A DNA stretch of 64,000 nt from Desmonostoc muscorum LEGE 12446 (GTDB lineage: Bacteria; Cyanobacteriota; Cyanobacteriia; Cyanobacteriales; Nostocaceae). This document shows, one piece after another, positions 1-10,896 of this stretch. The stretch's first letter is position 1; every line of letters begins with the position of its first letter. The notes under the pieces are model-generated. The model was not told where the DNA came from. It saw only the letters and a list, made by a program, of their open reading frames with translations, and did not search any database. Where the stretch lies: assembly GCF_015207005.2 (NCBI RefSeq), contig NZ_JADEXS020000002.1, positions 248,001-312,000 of the forward strand, read 5' to 3'. Made by a program: the position numbers and the translations under genes.

Positions 1-3000
1 TGGACTTTGTCCGTAGCCACGATTGATTTGGCGCAACCGACGGAAGCGGCGGGGATTGGGGCTATCTTGGTGCAGTGTGGCAAGGGACTGGTGGATACCT
101 GGCAAGGGTTGGAAGGGGGTGGGTTGGGGTTGGCAATTCCGGCTTTTTTGGTCAGTCCGGGGCAAATTTTCCTGGCGGATCTGACGACGGGCAATCCCCA
201 TGCCCATCAATCGCTGGATTTGTGGAAGGATGAGGTCAATCCCTTTGGCACGACGGTGAAGCTGGTGTTTCCTGCCGCGACGCTGTTCTTCTACGTTTCT
301 AATGCCAATGGCAATGAGTTATTGTCGGTATTCACCAATGCTGATTTTCAGATTGATCGCCCGGTCAAGGTGAATGGAGACCCCCCAGCGGTGCGATCGC
401 TCAATTCTCTCCTGGTCATCGCTGCCAATGCTAGTAATAAACTGATCTATTTATTTGACGATAATTTAATTCAAGATGATGCTCAAATTGATCCAGGCAC
501 TGCTGCTGTCCCAGGGCAATTTGCGATCGCCCTGACAAATGCTTTATTCAAAGTCTCACAGCCTAATGGCTGTCTGCTGTTTGGCGCACTGGCTGACGAT
601 TATCGCAAAGTCAGCGCGGGCTTTTTGTTTCTTACCTTTGGGCTATACGCCTATCTGCCCACATTGCCCGATCCCTATGCCGCGAATTTAGGGATACTGA
701 AGCGGCAAATTCGCGGGCAAGGCAGTACCGTAGTGGATACCTTCGCGGCAGCGACGTTTTCACAGGCAGCAGTCTCACAGGCGGCGATTACGGCCTGGTT
801 GGTGTGTCGAGTCCGGTGGCAGGTTCCGGCTGAGAAAGACGGCAATGATGAAGTCGCAGTTTCATTCCACTTTGCCCCGTTGAACAATCAATTTGGGGGA
901 ATTTCGTTTGCAGAACCAGCGGATGGAAAAGGGACAACTTCCACAGGCAATGCATCCAGTACTGTGACAGAGAACCCAGCGAATAATCAATTACTCAACG
1001 TCGAATCGATTCCTTACTTAAACAGTCCAGTGGGTAATGCAATCGCCGCCCACAATACGCAACTCTCAACTGTTTTAGAGACGAATCCTACACCCCCGAC
1101 AACCCTTACTACTTTTGCCGCCGTCAGTGTAGTCCCAAAACCACTGCCCAACTATGAAGGGCAGTGGGATGAGTTGACGGGGGGACTGCGCCAGAATTTG
1201 TTTGCCTTGCTGGATGTCAGCACTAACGCAGACCTGTACGGTGTGAGCTTCAATGTCTTTGACACACGCGGTGCGCTCGTTGCGACCTACGCTGCTGCTG
1301 CCAATACGCCAGCCGCCAGCCCAATTCAAGTGCGGGGCATGGAGGTGGTGAGTCCGGGGCGCAATGTCAAGGTGTTCACGGTGCCACAAATTTCCTGGGA
1401 ACCCCTGATCAACTTAACGCCACCCCAAGTGTTGGGCGATCCGCCGTGGGGAGTCAATTACTACCCCAACGATGGCGGCCCCATGCAGATTTTGAACAGT
1501 GGGACGGATGACGTTGCCTTAGCACCCTTGCCATTGACGGATTATCTGCTGCGTAATTTTGAGGAAAATACCAAAGATTTCTTAGTAATCGCTCTCATGA
1601 CGCTGCCCTTTGGTCTCAAAGCATTGGCGGTGTTGCAAAATCGGTACAGTTTTACCGACCCCAATGGGGCTACCTCTGACCGCAGGGGAAGTGAAGTGTT
1701 ACGGAACTCAGAGGAGTTCCCGGGAGGCATCAAGGGCAGTCTGCAAATTCAGTTGAATGCGGGTGAAGCGTTTATCTCCGGTCAAAGCGATATGTTTGTG
1801 GGCAGCACGATTCAGCTCAATAACGTGCTGGATTTTGCGGGGACCAGCAAAGGAGAGAGTACGCTGGGTCGAACGGTGACAGAAATCTTTAATAATGAAT
1901 TCTTGTTGCAACCGTTCAATATTATTCGACAACGGGGTGTACCGCTGACGCGCATTGACTTGAGCGGCTATGGGGCCAGTACGTTCAGTAACTGGTTGAA
2001 TCCCGATGCGGCCACTGCGGAAACGAGCCAAGCCAAGTTTGAAGTGATGGTGGGACGATGTGCCCATGAGGTGATTCAGGTCAAGAGTATCATCTATCCC
2101 TGGGGTATCCAGGTTGTGCGTACCATCACAATTTTTAGAACAAGTAGTGGTTATGTCTATCGGTTTGATTCGGGCTGGCAGGCCGAAAGTAGTGGTGAAT
2201 TTGATTTCCGCTATACGGTTAATCTCAGTTCCAACAACAAGCAGAAAAAAGATTCACCGTTTGCAATCCATCCGGGCATTATCAAAGGCTTGTTTAATGT
2301 CAAAAACATCATCGAAACGGATGAGATTGCGATCGCCGAAGGCTTCATGACCTCTGCTAAGATCGTTGATGAAAATGGTCTGTTTGTAGATAACCCTGAT
2401 CCTGCTGACCAGTTGCTGTTCAAGTTGCAGCCTGTCTATTTCGATGCTGATGTAGAAATCGAAAATGTGGTTTCAGGATTCCAGACGAAATCGATCAAGG
2501 GCAGTGATAAACCCGTCGTACCCGCAAAGAAAATTGTCGGTTATGTCCAGGTAGCTCCCAGGGGTATTCCGCTGACTCCAGTAACCTTGAGGAATCTGGT
2601 CTTGCTGCAATTAGGCGCGATTGGTGGCCCGATTGACTGTGAAATTAACCTGGCCAATAGTAATCAAAAGATACGGCTCAATCGCTTTGATTTCAGTAAC
2701 TCATTTGGGGCAAATGGCACTGACTTGGCCTTTGCGGTGGCAGGGCGCGGCAATGTGCTGCTGCCCAAAGACGGCTCCTGGACGCTGGTGAAGCATGATC
2801 GGGATACGGGTGAAGTCAGCCCGGTGCCCGCAGATTTGAGCGTACCCGTGATTCGCATCGGTCAGTTGGTGACTGTTGGCGATCAGCAAGCCCTGGATAC
2901 GCCGATCGAATCTGTGCTATTGCGGATTGCGAATCCAACAGAATTGTTGCGATCGCCCGTTGATGACACCATCAACTACGGTTTCTTGCAAAGCACGGAC

Positions 3001-4341
3001 ACTCAAAAAGCATTATTTCTAACCCCTGCGTTTGAACTGGGTAAGCAAAAGCTACTGAGCAAAACACCGCCGCTATTTGTCGATGCCTTCCGTATCGTCA
3101 ATTCCAAGTCGATTTTCCCGAATATCGGCGATGCTGAAACGAACTTGGGAGAAGCCATTTCGCTGATTAGCAAGGGCAATGAATTCTTCAAGGGTGGCTT
3201 GCAGGATGTGGGCAAGGATGTCTGGGAATTAATGGATGTGACGGGGGCGATCGACAGTGCCAAGGAGCAGGGATATAACCTGTTGAAAAAGGTTCCTGCT
3301 TTTGATCTACCCAACACTGAGTTTGAATTAATCGATACTGGCGATGGCAATTTCAGAATCTACATTGAGTACAAGGGCAAGGCCGATGTTGCCGGTAACC
3401 TAGACTTTAACATCAACTCCTTACTTGCTGAGACTTGGAAGAGTCGAATGGCGAACATCGGGCTGGTGGTGGATCTAGCTGGGATCGAACGGTTGATGAC
3501 GATTCGCGGCAGTTGGGACTCGAAAAAAGGGGAAGAAACCTCCTACCCCCATCCAGAAATCGAATTTTCGCCTGAACTGCAACCCGTCATCAATATTCTG
3601 GAGATTTTGCAACAACTCCAGGGGGGAGATTATGCGGGGGCACTTGGGAAGGGGTTGAAACTGGCGATGAGCAACAAAGCGGGCAGTTGGGAGTATAAAT
3701 TTGAAGCTTCCAAAGAGATTCCGGTATTGCGCTTCCCGGTTCCCGATGCTCTCTACAACGACCCCAACACACCCTTTAAACTAGAAGCTGGGATGAACAT
3801 TGGCGCGTATTTTAATGCCGCCCTCAAAGTGACCACCGATGCCAACGAGTTGCTGCCCAGCGCTGGCGGCAAGTTGAGCTTCTACGGTCGCCTGTCGATC
3901 ATGTGTGTTTCGATTTCGGTGGCAACGGTGTATGCGATCGGCCAGGTCAACCTCGATATTGCTGCGGATACTAAAATTGGGCCTTCTCTGCGCATGAAGT
4001 TTGGCTTCGGCGCACAAATTGTGGTGGGGCTGCCCGTGGCCGGAAATGTCAGCGTATTGTTTGTGGTGGGTATCGAGATTTTTGCAGCCAGCGGCATTTT
4101 GGAACTATCTGCGTTCATGCTGTTCCAGGGACATGCGGAAATTCTAGGTGGTCTGGTGGCAATCACGATCACGATCGAAGCCAAGGGAACGGTTTCCAAA
4201 AAATCGTTGCCGGGAGGAGATACGCGCACCGATCTGGCCTGTCAGGTCACCTTTGGTCTGGATATCAGTATCTTCCTGGTGATTAACATTAACTTTGAAA
4301 CATCGTGGCAAGAGAATCGTCAAATCGCAGGCTCTGCCTAA
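1..4341 (+). CDS. giant hypothetical protein, 5' end outside window
   Basis: The frame is open from base 1, and the first usable start inside the window is TTG at base 7 with no convincing ribosome-binding site, so the true start is probably upstream. At least 1444 residues are visible. I do not recognise the family. The sequence is rich in beta-branched residues, Asn and Gly, with no Walker, protease or nuclease motif. The last 200 residues or so consist of short alternating hydrophobic and small-residue stretches (LSFYGRLSI, QIVVGLPVAG, VAITITIEAKG) that could be amphipathic beta strands. The next gene, also giant, follows after 98 bases on the same strand, so the two probably form one unit. 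Base composition looks richer in G+C than the conjugation region. A large structural, surface or secreted component is possible, but no function is assigned. Confidence 0.8.
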   Translation, partial: WTLSVATIDLAQPTEAAGIGAILVQCGKGLVDTWQGLEGGGLGLAIPAFLVSPGQIFLADLTTGNPHAHQSLDLWKDEVNPFGTTVKLVFPAATLFFYVSNANGNELLSVFTNADFQIDRPVKVNGDPPAVRSLNSLLVIAANASNKLIYLFDDNLIQDDAQIDPGTAAVPGQFAIALTNALFKVSQPNGCLLFGALADDYRKVSAGFLFLTFGLYAYLPTLPDPYAANLGILKRQIRGQGSTVVDTFAAATFSQAAVSQAAITAWLVCRVRWQVPAEKDGNDEVAVSFHFAPLNNQFGGISFAEPADGKGTTSTGNASSTVTENPANNQLLNVESIPYLNSPVGNAIAAHNTQLSTVLETNPTPPTTLTTFAAVSVVPKPLPNYEGQWDELTGGLRQNLFALLDVSTNADLYGVSFNVFDTRGALVATYAAAANTPAASPIQVRGMEVVSPGRNVKVFTVPQISWEPLINLTPPQVLGDPPWGVNYYPNDGGPMQILNSGTDDVALAPLPLTDYLLRNFEENTKDFLVIALMTLPFGLKALAVLQNRYSFTDPNGATSDRRGSEVLRNSEEFPGGIKGSLQIQLNAGEAFISGQSDMFVGSTIQLNNVLDFAGTSKGESTLGRTVTEIFNNEFLLQPFNIIRQRGVPLTRIDLSGYGASTFSNWLNPDAATAETSQAKFEVMVGRCAHEVIQVKSIIYPWGIQVVRTITIFRTSSGYVYRFDSGWQAESSGEFDFRYTVNLSSNNKQKKDSPFAIHPGIIKGLFNVKNIIETDEIAIAEGFMTSAKIVDENGLFVDNPDPADQLLFKLQPVYFDADVEIENVVSGFQTKSIKGSDKPVVPAKKIVGYVQVAPRGIPLTPVTLRNLVLLQLGAIGGPIDCEINLANSNQKIRLNRFDFSNSFGANGTDLAFAVAGRGNVLLPKDGSWTLVKHDRDTGEVSPVPADLSVPVIRIGQLVTVGDQQALDTPIESVLLRIANPTELLRSPVDDTINYGFLQSTDTQKALFLTPAFELGKQKLLSKTPPLFVDAFRIVNSKSIFPNIGDAETNLGEAISLISKGNEFFKGGLQDVGKDVWELMDVTGAIDSAKEQGYNLLKKVPAFDLPNTEFELIDTGDGNFRIYIEYKGKADVAGNLDFNINSLLAETWKSRMANIGLVVDLAGIERLMTIRGSWDSKKGEETSYPHPEIEFSPELQPVINILEILQQLQGGDYAGALGKGLKLAMSNKAGSWEYKFEASKEIPVLRFPVPDALYNDPNTPFKLEAGMNIGAYFNAALKVTTDANELLPSAGGKLSFYGRLSIMCVSISVATVYAIGQVNLDIAADTKIGPSLRMKFGFGAQIVVGLPVAGNVSVLFVVGIEIFAASGILELSAFMLFQGHAEILGGLVAITITIEAKGTVSKKSLPGGDTRTDLACQVTFGLDISIFLVININFETSWQENRQIAGSA

Positions 4342-4439
4342 ACGCCCGTTAGACACCCAAATGTCTTTCCAGCTTTAACGCAAAGTGCTTATTGAGTAAT
4401 GTCCAACATATCCCGCAATTTTCTTAAGAGTGTTCTGTT

Positions 4440-7400
4440 ATGAATCCGAATCAACGCTTTTCCATCCTCACCTTTCCCCAGTCTTTTGAAGGTGAAATAT
4501 TGACCCTCAATATTGTCGTTCTGCCTCGCGATCAGAATCCCCTTTCGCGTGCGATTCAGGAACAAGCTCCAATACCAGATGCGGTTGCTTTTGCCGATGC
4601 AAAACTATCTTTTACCGCCAGCATTTTTGATAGTCTCAACGTTTTTCCTCACACTCTTGCACCGATCGCCAACTTACCGTTAACCACTACCTCCCTAGAA
4701 AATCCACGGGAAATCTTCGAGGCATTAGCCAATCATCTCTCTATCGTTAATCTGAATACGACCAATCGCAATGTTGATCTGGATGCGATCGCCCCAGAAC
4801 ACAAGCCATCTGCCGCCCGTCCAGAAGCTAACACCGTCAGCAAGTATCTACCCCGCAGCTACCGCCGAGCCTTTAATTTCACCTCACCCCGCCATCCCAA
4901 TGCCGTTACCGACGACAGCTACCATTGTGCAGTCAAAGGGGGACAGCCGAATCCGAGTTTCCAGCGCAGTCCCGATGGAATGAGTTGGGGCAAGGTATTT
5001 GCCTACCTGATGCGGCAACCACAGCTTGCGCAACAGGCAGGCATGATCTATCAAACCCAATTAACCATTCAACCCAGCTATTTTGATAACGGGGGTTGGC
5101 TGTACGTTGATCTGGCCAGCAATAGCGATTACCGTTTGCAGCTCAATACCGATCCGACATTTATCAAACGCTATGCCGCTCGCATTCCGGCCCTCGCTCC
5201 GGGGCAATCTCGCCAGGTATTTGCGCCGCTGTTGTTTCCTGTGCAGCCCAAAGCCCAGTCCAGCGATCCCGATCCCGCCCCTAGCGGCAGTTACGATCGC
5301 CTCTTTATTGAATCGGCAGAGTACGACGATGGGTTTGCCAAGATCGTCCATTGTCAACAACCACCCAATCGCGATCTGCTGGTCGAAGACAACGATGGCG
5401 CACATCCCACCAAAGATATTGGCATTCGGCTGGGCTGGGACGACGAGCAAATTCTGATCTGGTACGTCCGGCAACTGACGAGCGATCCAGCAGGAGAGTT
5501 GAGCGGTCGCCTAGATGCACCGCTGGGCGTGTTTGGCTACAGCATTGACGTGCGGGCAACTGCTGAACCGGAGAATTCCTGGGAATCCTTGAACGCTGTG
5601 GAAAGCCGACAACCGCTGACCCTGACCCGAAATCCGGCGAATCCAGCCAATGCGATCGCCCTCGGCAACTTCACAGGAGAATTGCCCTACCAGGTCTACC
5701 CGATGCAGATCGATGGCCGCAAAGACGCGAATTACTGGCTGCCGATGTATTTTGCGAACTGGGTCGGACACAGCATGGTGTTGCCCGACCCCGATGCCGC
5801 ATTAATTTATCAGATAACGAACGTGGATATGAGTGCCGATCCAGAAGTGGATTTTATCGATTCCAAAGACGGTACTCTCAAAAAAACGGGAACGAGTGTT
5901 TCTGGGGCTGCCCAAAACCAGCTCAACCAGATCTATCGTCCTGGTATAATTAACATCCAACTGCGCTACGGAAACAACTACGAATTTAGAGTTAGACTGC
6001 GCGACCTGAGCGGTGGTGCTCCCAGCGTCAATTCTGCACCGATTAACGAAACTGCTTCGGATATTACCAGTTGTCGGTTTAAACGTTTCATTTCGCCAAA
6101 CCAGCCGCGCATTATGGAACTGCTGCCCACAGGTAACAATGACAATATCCTCGTCAACAGCGATCAACCCACAGCAATTCCAGCGCTCAATATCCAGCGT
6201 CCCAAGTTGGGATATCCCGCAGTGGTTTATACCAACAAGTACAGCAATCCCGTGCAACGGCTGATCGATCAGTCCGCGCTGGGGGTGACGGTCAATCTAG
6301 CGGATCTCAATGACAACGCAGAACATCGGGTCGGATTAGGAATCGCCGATCCCGATGTTGATCGGATTGAGATTACAGTTGAAATTGCCTCGTTGAAATT
6401 AGATAAATTGGATAGCGTATCGGGTAAAGATGACTATGTACATCTCTATACAACTTACCGATCCTTTCCGGCGATCACCACGGATGATGACTACGAAACC
6501 AATCTCAACATCCCAATCATCTATCGAGATGTCCATGTCCTACACACAGGCGATGAAGTCGATTTGATCAACGATTTGAATTTGCCCGGTGACATTAATA
6601 GCCTGACTGAAATTGTACTGCCCACAGGCCGCACGGTGCAGCTGACGCTACGAGCGGTTTGTGAAGAAAAAACAGTCAACACCAACTACTATGGCTTTCT
6701 GGACGAGGCAGACAAACGGTTAGATAATCGCTTCGGCGAACCGATGCAGGTCATGGTCTATCAGCCCTCTGCCGATGAAACCAATCTGTTGATTCAAACT
6801 CCAGGCGTTCCCACGCTCCAGGGCATTTTCATGCAGCCTGATCTGGTGACTACTTTTGATGGCAAACTAACCACCTTACTACTAGGCAACCTCACCAACG
6901 AACAACGCGATAACGTGCAACAGTTGGCTGATCGCCTCAACATCGAAAGCAACAACCTGACCTTAAATGCGCCAAAAGGTGAACGCATCGTCTTCGGTTG
7001 TTCTAGCCGCATTCGGAATACCCTGGCACCCGATCATTCCTCACTCACCTTTGCGTCTAAGGGAGATTTGATCAACCACTGGCTTTGCTGCATTAGTGTG
7101 GAAATCGATCGCGATTGGATGTGGGATGCACTAGAGAATCGTAGTTTTGTGATCACAAGAACGAAAAAATATAGCGCCGATGCCACCCCAGAATCCACCG
7201 ATGTGATAGTCGGAGATATCGAAATGATCCGCACCGCCTCATTTGAAGCGCTTGATCGCCCCCAACGCCAAGCCTCACGCCTCATCTTCATTGATGGGGT
7301 AGAACCGAAGAAGGATCAACCAGAGGGGGGCGGTGATCCTGGTTTCCCCGACACGATCGAGGTCAGCTATTCGATCAAAGTTCGCTTCAAACCCGGCCAC

Positions 7401-8705
7401 GGTGAGCAGCAAGATGAACCTGAAAAGCTGGAATTGATCCTACCCATCACCACGCCCCCGGCTCAGGTACCGCGCATCGTCTCGGCAGGGATTGCCATGT
7501 CTCCCTACATCCGCAACGATGTTTATTCTGCTTCTGAAGACCGCAAGCGCTATCTGTGGGTTGAATTTGCCGAGCCAGTCACCGACCCCAACGACCTCTA
7601 CTTTGCACGAGTGCTAGCCAACGCCCCCGATCACTTGCTCAGCAACAACAACCCAGAACTACTGGCTGCCCCAACCGAAACCCCACTGCCGATCGACCCA
7701 GAATTTATTCGCATTATCACCCCTGGTGCCAGCAATGACCTGGCGGGTTTGAACGCCATGCAACCGATGGAGAAAAGTACAACGAGCGATTGCCACTACC
7801 TCCTGCCCCTCCCAGCGGGACTCCATGCCAATGCCGATGAAATGTTTGGCTTCTTTACTTACGAATTCCGAGTCGGGCACTTCCGCCACCCCAATACCCA
7901 GGAAATGGTCTGGACGACCGCCCAGGGACGCTTTGGCCGCAGACTGCGGGTGACGGGGATGCAGCACCCCGCCCCCGTGCTCACCTGTATGCCCAATCGC
8001 GACCAAGACAAGCTGTGGGTGACGGCTCCCTATGCCGTAGCGGTTCACGAAGGTAAGAATGTCACGGCGAATCCACCGCGCACCCAGTTGTGGGCATTGC
8101 TATACGCTCAGGTGAAACAAGCAGACAGCCGCGATTATCGCAATATTCTCTTGGACGATCGCCAGCTTGATTGGCGTGTGCAAGTGGAAACTAAGAAAAA
8201 TGTGAATATCTTTGAAAAGTATAATGATGAACAGTTGCAGGTATTGCGATCAATTACCTTCAGCCAGTTTAAGTACGACGTACAGGCCGCCAATGTGATG
8301 AATACTCTGAAACTAGTTGACTTCAGTACTAAGAACAGAGATGGTAAGAAATTTGGCACCGTTGTTTGGAGCAATAATGAAATTGCTCAACTCTTGGCGA
8401 GCCTGGGGTTACCACCCGATTTACCCCTCAGTGTTGTTGTCGTCGAAACCCTGCCGCAGATTACGAATATTTTCGAGCATGTTTCAGATCTGAATCGACC
8501 CAAAGTTGCTCAGGCTACCAAGCAACTGGTTGCTAACGACAATCAGCAGGGATTTCAGCAAATGATTGCAAAGACCAACCTCTCGGCCACCCCAACCGTA
8601 AACCTGAATCGCCCCAGCCCGATCAGCGATGAGTTGGGAAATCATCGCTTGCTCAGAACCTCAAAACTTACCGAGGTTCCCGCAATTTGCTGTCCGACTT
8701 GTTAA
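4440..8705 (+). CDS. giant hypothetical protein, partner of the preceding gene
   Basis: A 1421-residue protein starting at ATG 4440, with AAGAG about 11 bases upstream. Family not recognised. There is no signal peptide and no clear membrane segment. The composition suggests a multi-domain, beta-rich protein with many Pro, Asn and Asp residues and several Trp/Tyr-rich stretches (GIRLGWDDEQILIWYVRQL near residue 330). It ends in a Cys-containing tail (AICCPTC). It matches the upstream gene in size, strand and composition and lies 98 bases after it, so a paired function, perhaps as two parts of one large assembly, is a fair inference. HIP1 octamers inside the gene suggest long residence in a cyanobacterial genome rather than very recent import. 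No catalytic motif was seen. Confidence 0.85.
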   Translation: MNPNQRFSILTFPQSFEGEILTLNIVVLPRDQNPLSRAIQEQAPIPDAVAFADAKLSFTASIFDSLNVFPHTLAPIANLPLTTTSLENPREIFEALANHLSIVNLNTTNRNVDLDAIAPEHKPSAARPEANTVSKYLPRSYRRAFNFTSPRHPNAVTDDSYHCAVKGGQPNPSFQRSPDGMSWGKVFAYLMRQPQLAQQAGMIYQTQLTIQPSYFDNGGWLYVDLASNSDYRLQLNTDPTFIKRYAARIPALAPGQSRQVFAPLLFPVQPKAQSSDPDPAPSGSYDRLFIESAEYDDGFAKIVHCQQPPNRDLLVEDNDGAHPTKDIGIRLGWDDEQILIWYVRQLTSDPAGELSGRLDAPLGVFGYSIDVRATAEPENSWESLNAVESRQPLTLTRNPANPANAIALGNFTGELPYQVYPMQIDGRKDANYWLPMYFANWVGHSMVLPDPDAALIYQITNVDMSADPEVDFIDSKDGTLKKTGTSVSGAAQNQLNQIYRPGIINIQLRYGNNYEFRVRLRDLSGGAPSVNSAPINETASDITSCRFKRFISPNQPRIMELLPTGNNDNILVNSDQPTAIPALNIQRPKLGYPAVVYTNKYSNPVQRLIDQSALGVTVNLADLNDNAEHRVGLGIADPDVDRIEITVEIASLKLDKLDSVSGKDDYVHLYTTYRSFPAITTDDDYETNLNIPIIYRDVHVLHTGDEVDLINDLNLPGDINSLTEIVLPTGRTVQLTLRAVCEEKTVNTNYYGFLDEADKRLDNRFGEPMQVMVYQPSADETNLLIQTPGVPTLQGIFMQPDLVTTFDGKLTTLLLGNLTNEQRDNVQQLADRLNIESNNLTLNAPKGERIVFGCSSRIRNTLAPDHSSLTFASKGDLINHWLCCISVEIDRDWMWDALENRSFVITRTKKYSADATPESTDVIVGDIEMIRTASFEALDRPQRQASRLIFIDGVEPKKDQPEGGGDPGFPDTIEVSYSIKVRFKPGHGEQQDEPEKLELILPITTPPAQVPRIVSAGIAMSPYIRNDVYSASEDRKRYLWVEFAEPVTDPNDLYFARVLANAPDHLLSNNNPELLAAPTETPLPIDPEFIRIITPGASNDLAGLNAMQPMEKSTTSDCHYLLPLPAGLHANADEMFGFFTYEFRVGHFRHPNTQEMVWTTAQGRFGRRLRVTGMQHPAPVLTCMPNRDQDKLWVTAPYAVAVHEGKNVTANPPRTQLWALLYAQVKQADSRDYRNILLDDRQLDWRVQVETKKNVNIFEKYNDEQLQVLRSITFSQFKYDVQAANVMNTLKLVDFSTKNRDGKKFGTVVWSNNEIAQLLASLGLPPDLPLSVVVVETLPQITNIFEHVSDLNRPKVAQATKQLVANDNQQGFQQMIAKTNLSATPTVNLNRPSPISDELGNHRLLRTSKLTEVPAICCPTC

Positions 8706-8840
8706 GAAATTGTTCGAAAGAGCAGGTTGCAATACTGCTCGGTTAAGGGAAAATAGGCTACTGCCTCTACGCACAACTTTCACGTCGCGCATCTCGGCTC
8801 TATGCCTATTAAATTGCTGAACCAAATAATTTATACTTTA

Positions 8841-9968
8841 TACCAATTTAATATGAAGCTGCATAGAATAAAGCTTCCAGGATAAAGTTGTAAGAAGAGA
8901 CGGAAATTACCTGCTCAAGTGTAAGTTGATCAAATATTTCTTGGATGCGATCGCGTAAAGTTTGTAAAGAAGAGAAAAGCTGATTTTTGAGTGGTTTCTT
9001 GAGGAGCTGCCAAAGCCTTTCAATGGGATTGAGTTCAGGGGCTGAAGGTGGCTGAAACAGAGGAATAATAAACTCTTGCCAACGAATCGCTGAACTTGTA
9101 TGAGCAGGTGCTTGGTCAACCTGTAAAATAGCGTAATCCCCACCTAATTGTTGAGATAGCCAGTCCAAAAACTGTTGAAAACACTCGCCATTCAATTTCG
9201 GATACTCGTAATGTTGTGATCGCAAGTCTTTGGTTCAATCGCACCATAAATCCAAAAATTTTCCCGTGGCCATTTCACCTCAACAGTAGGCTTGACTCCA
9301 GAGGCAGTAATCACTTTTCCTGTGAGAGTTTTCAGTCCCACCCTCGTTTCATCCTGGCACAAGTAGCGAACACACTTGCCAGGTGCTAGATGTTCTTCTA
9401 GACAATTAAGAATGATTCCAAGTTTTTTTTAAATTCAGATACCAATTTCTCGTCTTGCTTATGGCTTTGAGGGCGAGGCACTTTTAGTTTTGCTCCTAAT
9501 CGATATCGAACCCACGCATAAACCGTTGCATACTCTATATCTTGTCCATGTTCTTGTTTCAACCACTCAACTATTGCACCATAGCTACTAAAGCCTTTTC
9601 CTGTTTTTAACTCTTCCTCCAGTGCTGCGATCGCTGCGTCATGAATTTTGCGTTTTGCTCCTGGAGCTTTTTTCATTTCCAGTAATTCATATAGCCCGCC
9701 TGCTCTATACTTTTGCAACCACCTTGTTACAGTTGAGGTATCTTTCGCCAAGCGTTTTCCAATTTCTTGCTGCTCCTTAACCTGTCCGCTTTTTATCCAC
9801 CACAGCATAATAAGTTTTTCTTTCTGGTTTCCTAAGTTAGCTGTTTGTAGACGTTTTTTAAGTTCTTCTTCGCTCTCTGCGATTTCAATCTTAAAAGGGC
9901 GGCTCATGGTTATTTTAATTTATCAAGTTTGTTTTCTCTATTATATGCAGCTTCATATAAAATTGGTA
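8841..9968 (-). mobile_element. IS630-family insertion sequence, decayed
   Basis: The element is bounded by terminal inverted repeats: ATACCAATTT plus a further 16 bases at 8840-8865, matched with one mismatch by the reverse complement of 9944-9969. TA dinucleotides sit at both outer edges, as expected for IS630, which duplicates a TA target. Length is about 1.13 kb. It carries a broken transposase on the minus strand. Its right end abuts the truncated ISKra4-type transposase, so it probably inserted into that gene or joined it after a deletion. Confidence 0.8.
8848..9907 (-). pseudogene. IS630 transposase, frameshifted
   Basis: The N-terminal part (9398-9907, 169 aa) has a helix-turn-helix (QQEIGKRLAKDTSTVTRWLQ) and a second winged-helix segment. 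The C-terminal part (8848-9225, 125 aa) carries the DDE_3 signature: a D in VDQAPAHTS and the glutamate of PELNPIERLWQLLKK. Between them, an alternative frame reads LCQDETRVGLKTLTGK, the first catalytic Asp region. The first break falls at a run of eight A residues on the coding strand (9423-9430), a plausible -1 slippery site of the kind some IS630 elements use. A second break near 9225-9245 (frame ending CDHNITSIRN) has no slippery sequence and needs another frame change, so the gene is probably inactive. Confidence 0.8.
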
Positions 9969-10856
9969 TTAGCAGAAAAAACTTTAGCTAATCAAGTAGA
10001 AAAGATCGGAAATAAACTACAAACACAAGAGTTCGATGGAGAATGTGATCCGGAAATTTGTTCACAGTTTGAAGTGACTAATTTAGAGCAAGAGCCACCA
10101 GATTTATTATATGTGGGAGTTGATGGAGTCATGACTCCCTTGAATCAAAAACAAGGATATAAAGAAGCAAAAGTTGGTGTAATTTTCTGGAGTAAAGACC
10201 ATCAAAAAGTTGGTAAAAAAAGAGGTGTCATACGTCAAAGGGAATATGTAGCTACTTTAAAGTCCCGAACAGAATTTAGGAATAGAGTATCCCAGTTATA
10301 TCATCAAGTAGCAGGTAAAAAACCCACAAAAACCGTATTTCTTGGTGATGGCGCACATTGGATTTGGTCGATGGCTTCCGTTCAATTTCCAGGGGCAGTG
10401 GAAATTCTTGACTTTTTTCATTTTTCAGAATATGTGTGGGCGGTGGCGAAAGCTGCCTATCCAAATAAAGAAGAACTTCAAAAAGATTGGGTGAAAACTC
10501 AACAACAACTACTGAAAAATTCTGAATGGACTAAGGTGATTATAAATTGTCATCAATTCCAAAAGAAAAAGAAAGATTTAACCAAAGCAATTACTGATTT
10601 AGAGCGTTATTTAACTAATAATCAGAGTCGGATTGATTATCGCTCCTATTTAAAAGCTGGTTTAATGATTGGTTCAGGAGTTGTTGAAAGTTCTAATCGG
10701 CGTGTGGTTACACAAAGATTAAAACAAGCAGGTATGCATTGGTCTTTTTTTGGAGCCGAAGGAGTTATGGCTCTTAGGGCAGCATATTTAAGTTCTTCTT
10801 CACGATGGTCAAATTTTTGGTCATCCAAATCTTACAATCAAATTAAGTTACCGTAA
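9969..10856 (+). pseudogene. ISKra4-type transposase, 5'-truncated
   Basis: About 295 codons survive of a transposase resembling the ISKra4 family. Visible catalytic surroundings are YVGVDGVMTPL (first Asp), FLGDGAHWIW (second Asp) and IGSGVVESSNRR (Glu), together with the family-typical FFHFSEYVWAVAKAAYP and LKQAGMHWS. The N-terminal third, including the DNA-binding region, is missing, because the IS630 right end sits directly before the surviving part. The open frame extends leftward through the IS630 terminus, but that stretch belongs to the other element's opposite strand and is not transposase. No remaining 5' part was seen on the far side of IS630, so a deletion accompanied or followed insertion. 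Confidence 0.8.
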
Positions 10857-10896
10857 GATTCACGCTAACCTTGGACTTTTAAGCTTGTATTTAATA

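Noticed and set aside
5305..5559. Arg-rich frames on both strands within the second giant gene
   Set aside because: Shadows of the codon bias of the 4440-8705 gene; Arg- and Ser-rich without domain features.
9648..9968. N-terminal extension of the ISKra4 transposase frame
   Set aside because: It reads the opposite strand of the IS630 transposase and shares nothing with ISKra4 proteins; only the part after the IS630 end is transposase.
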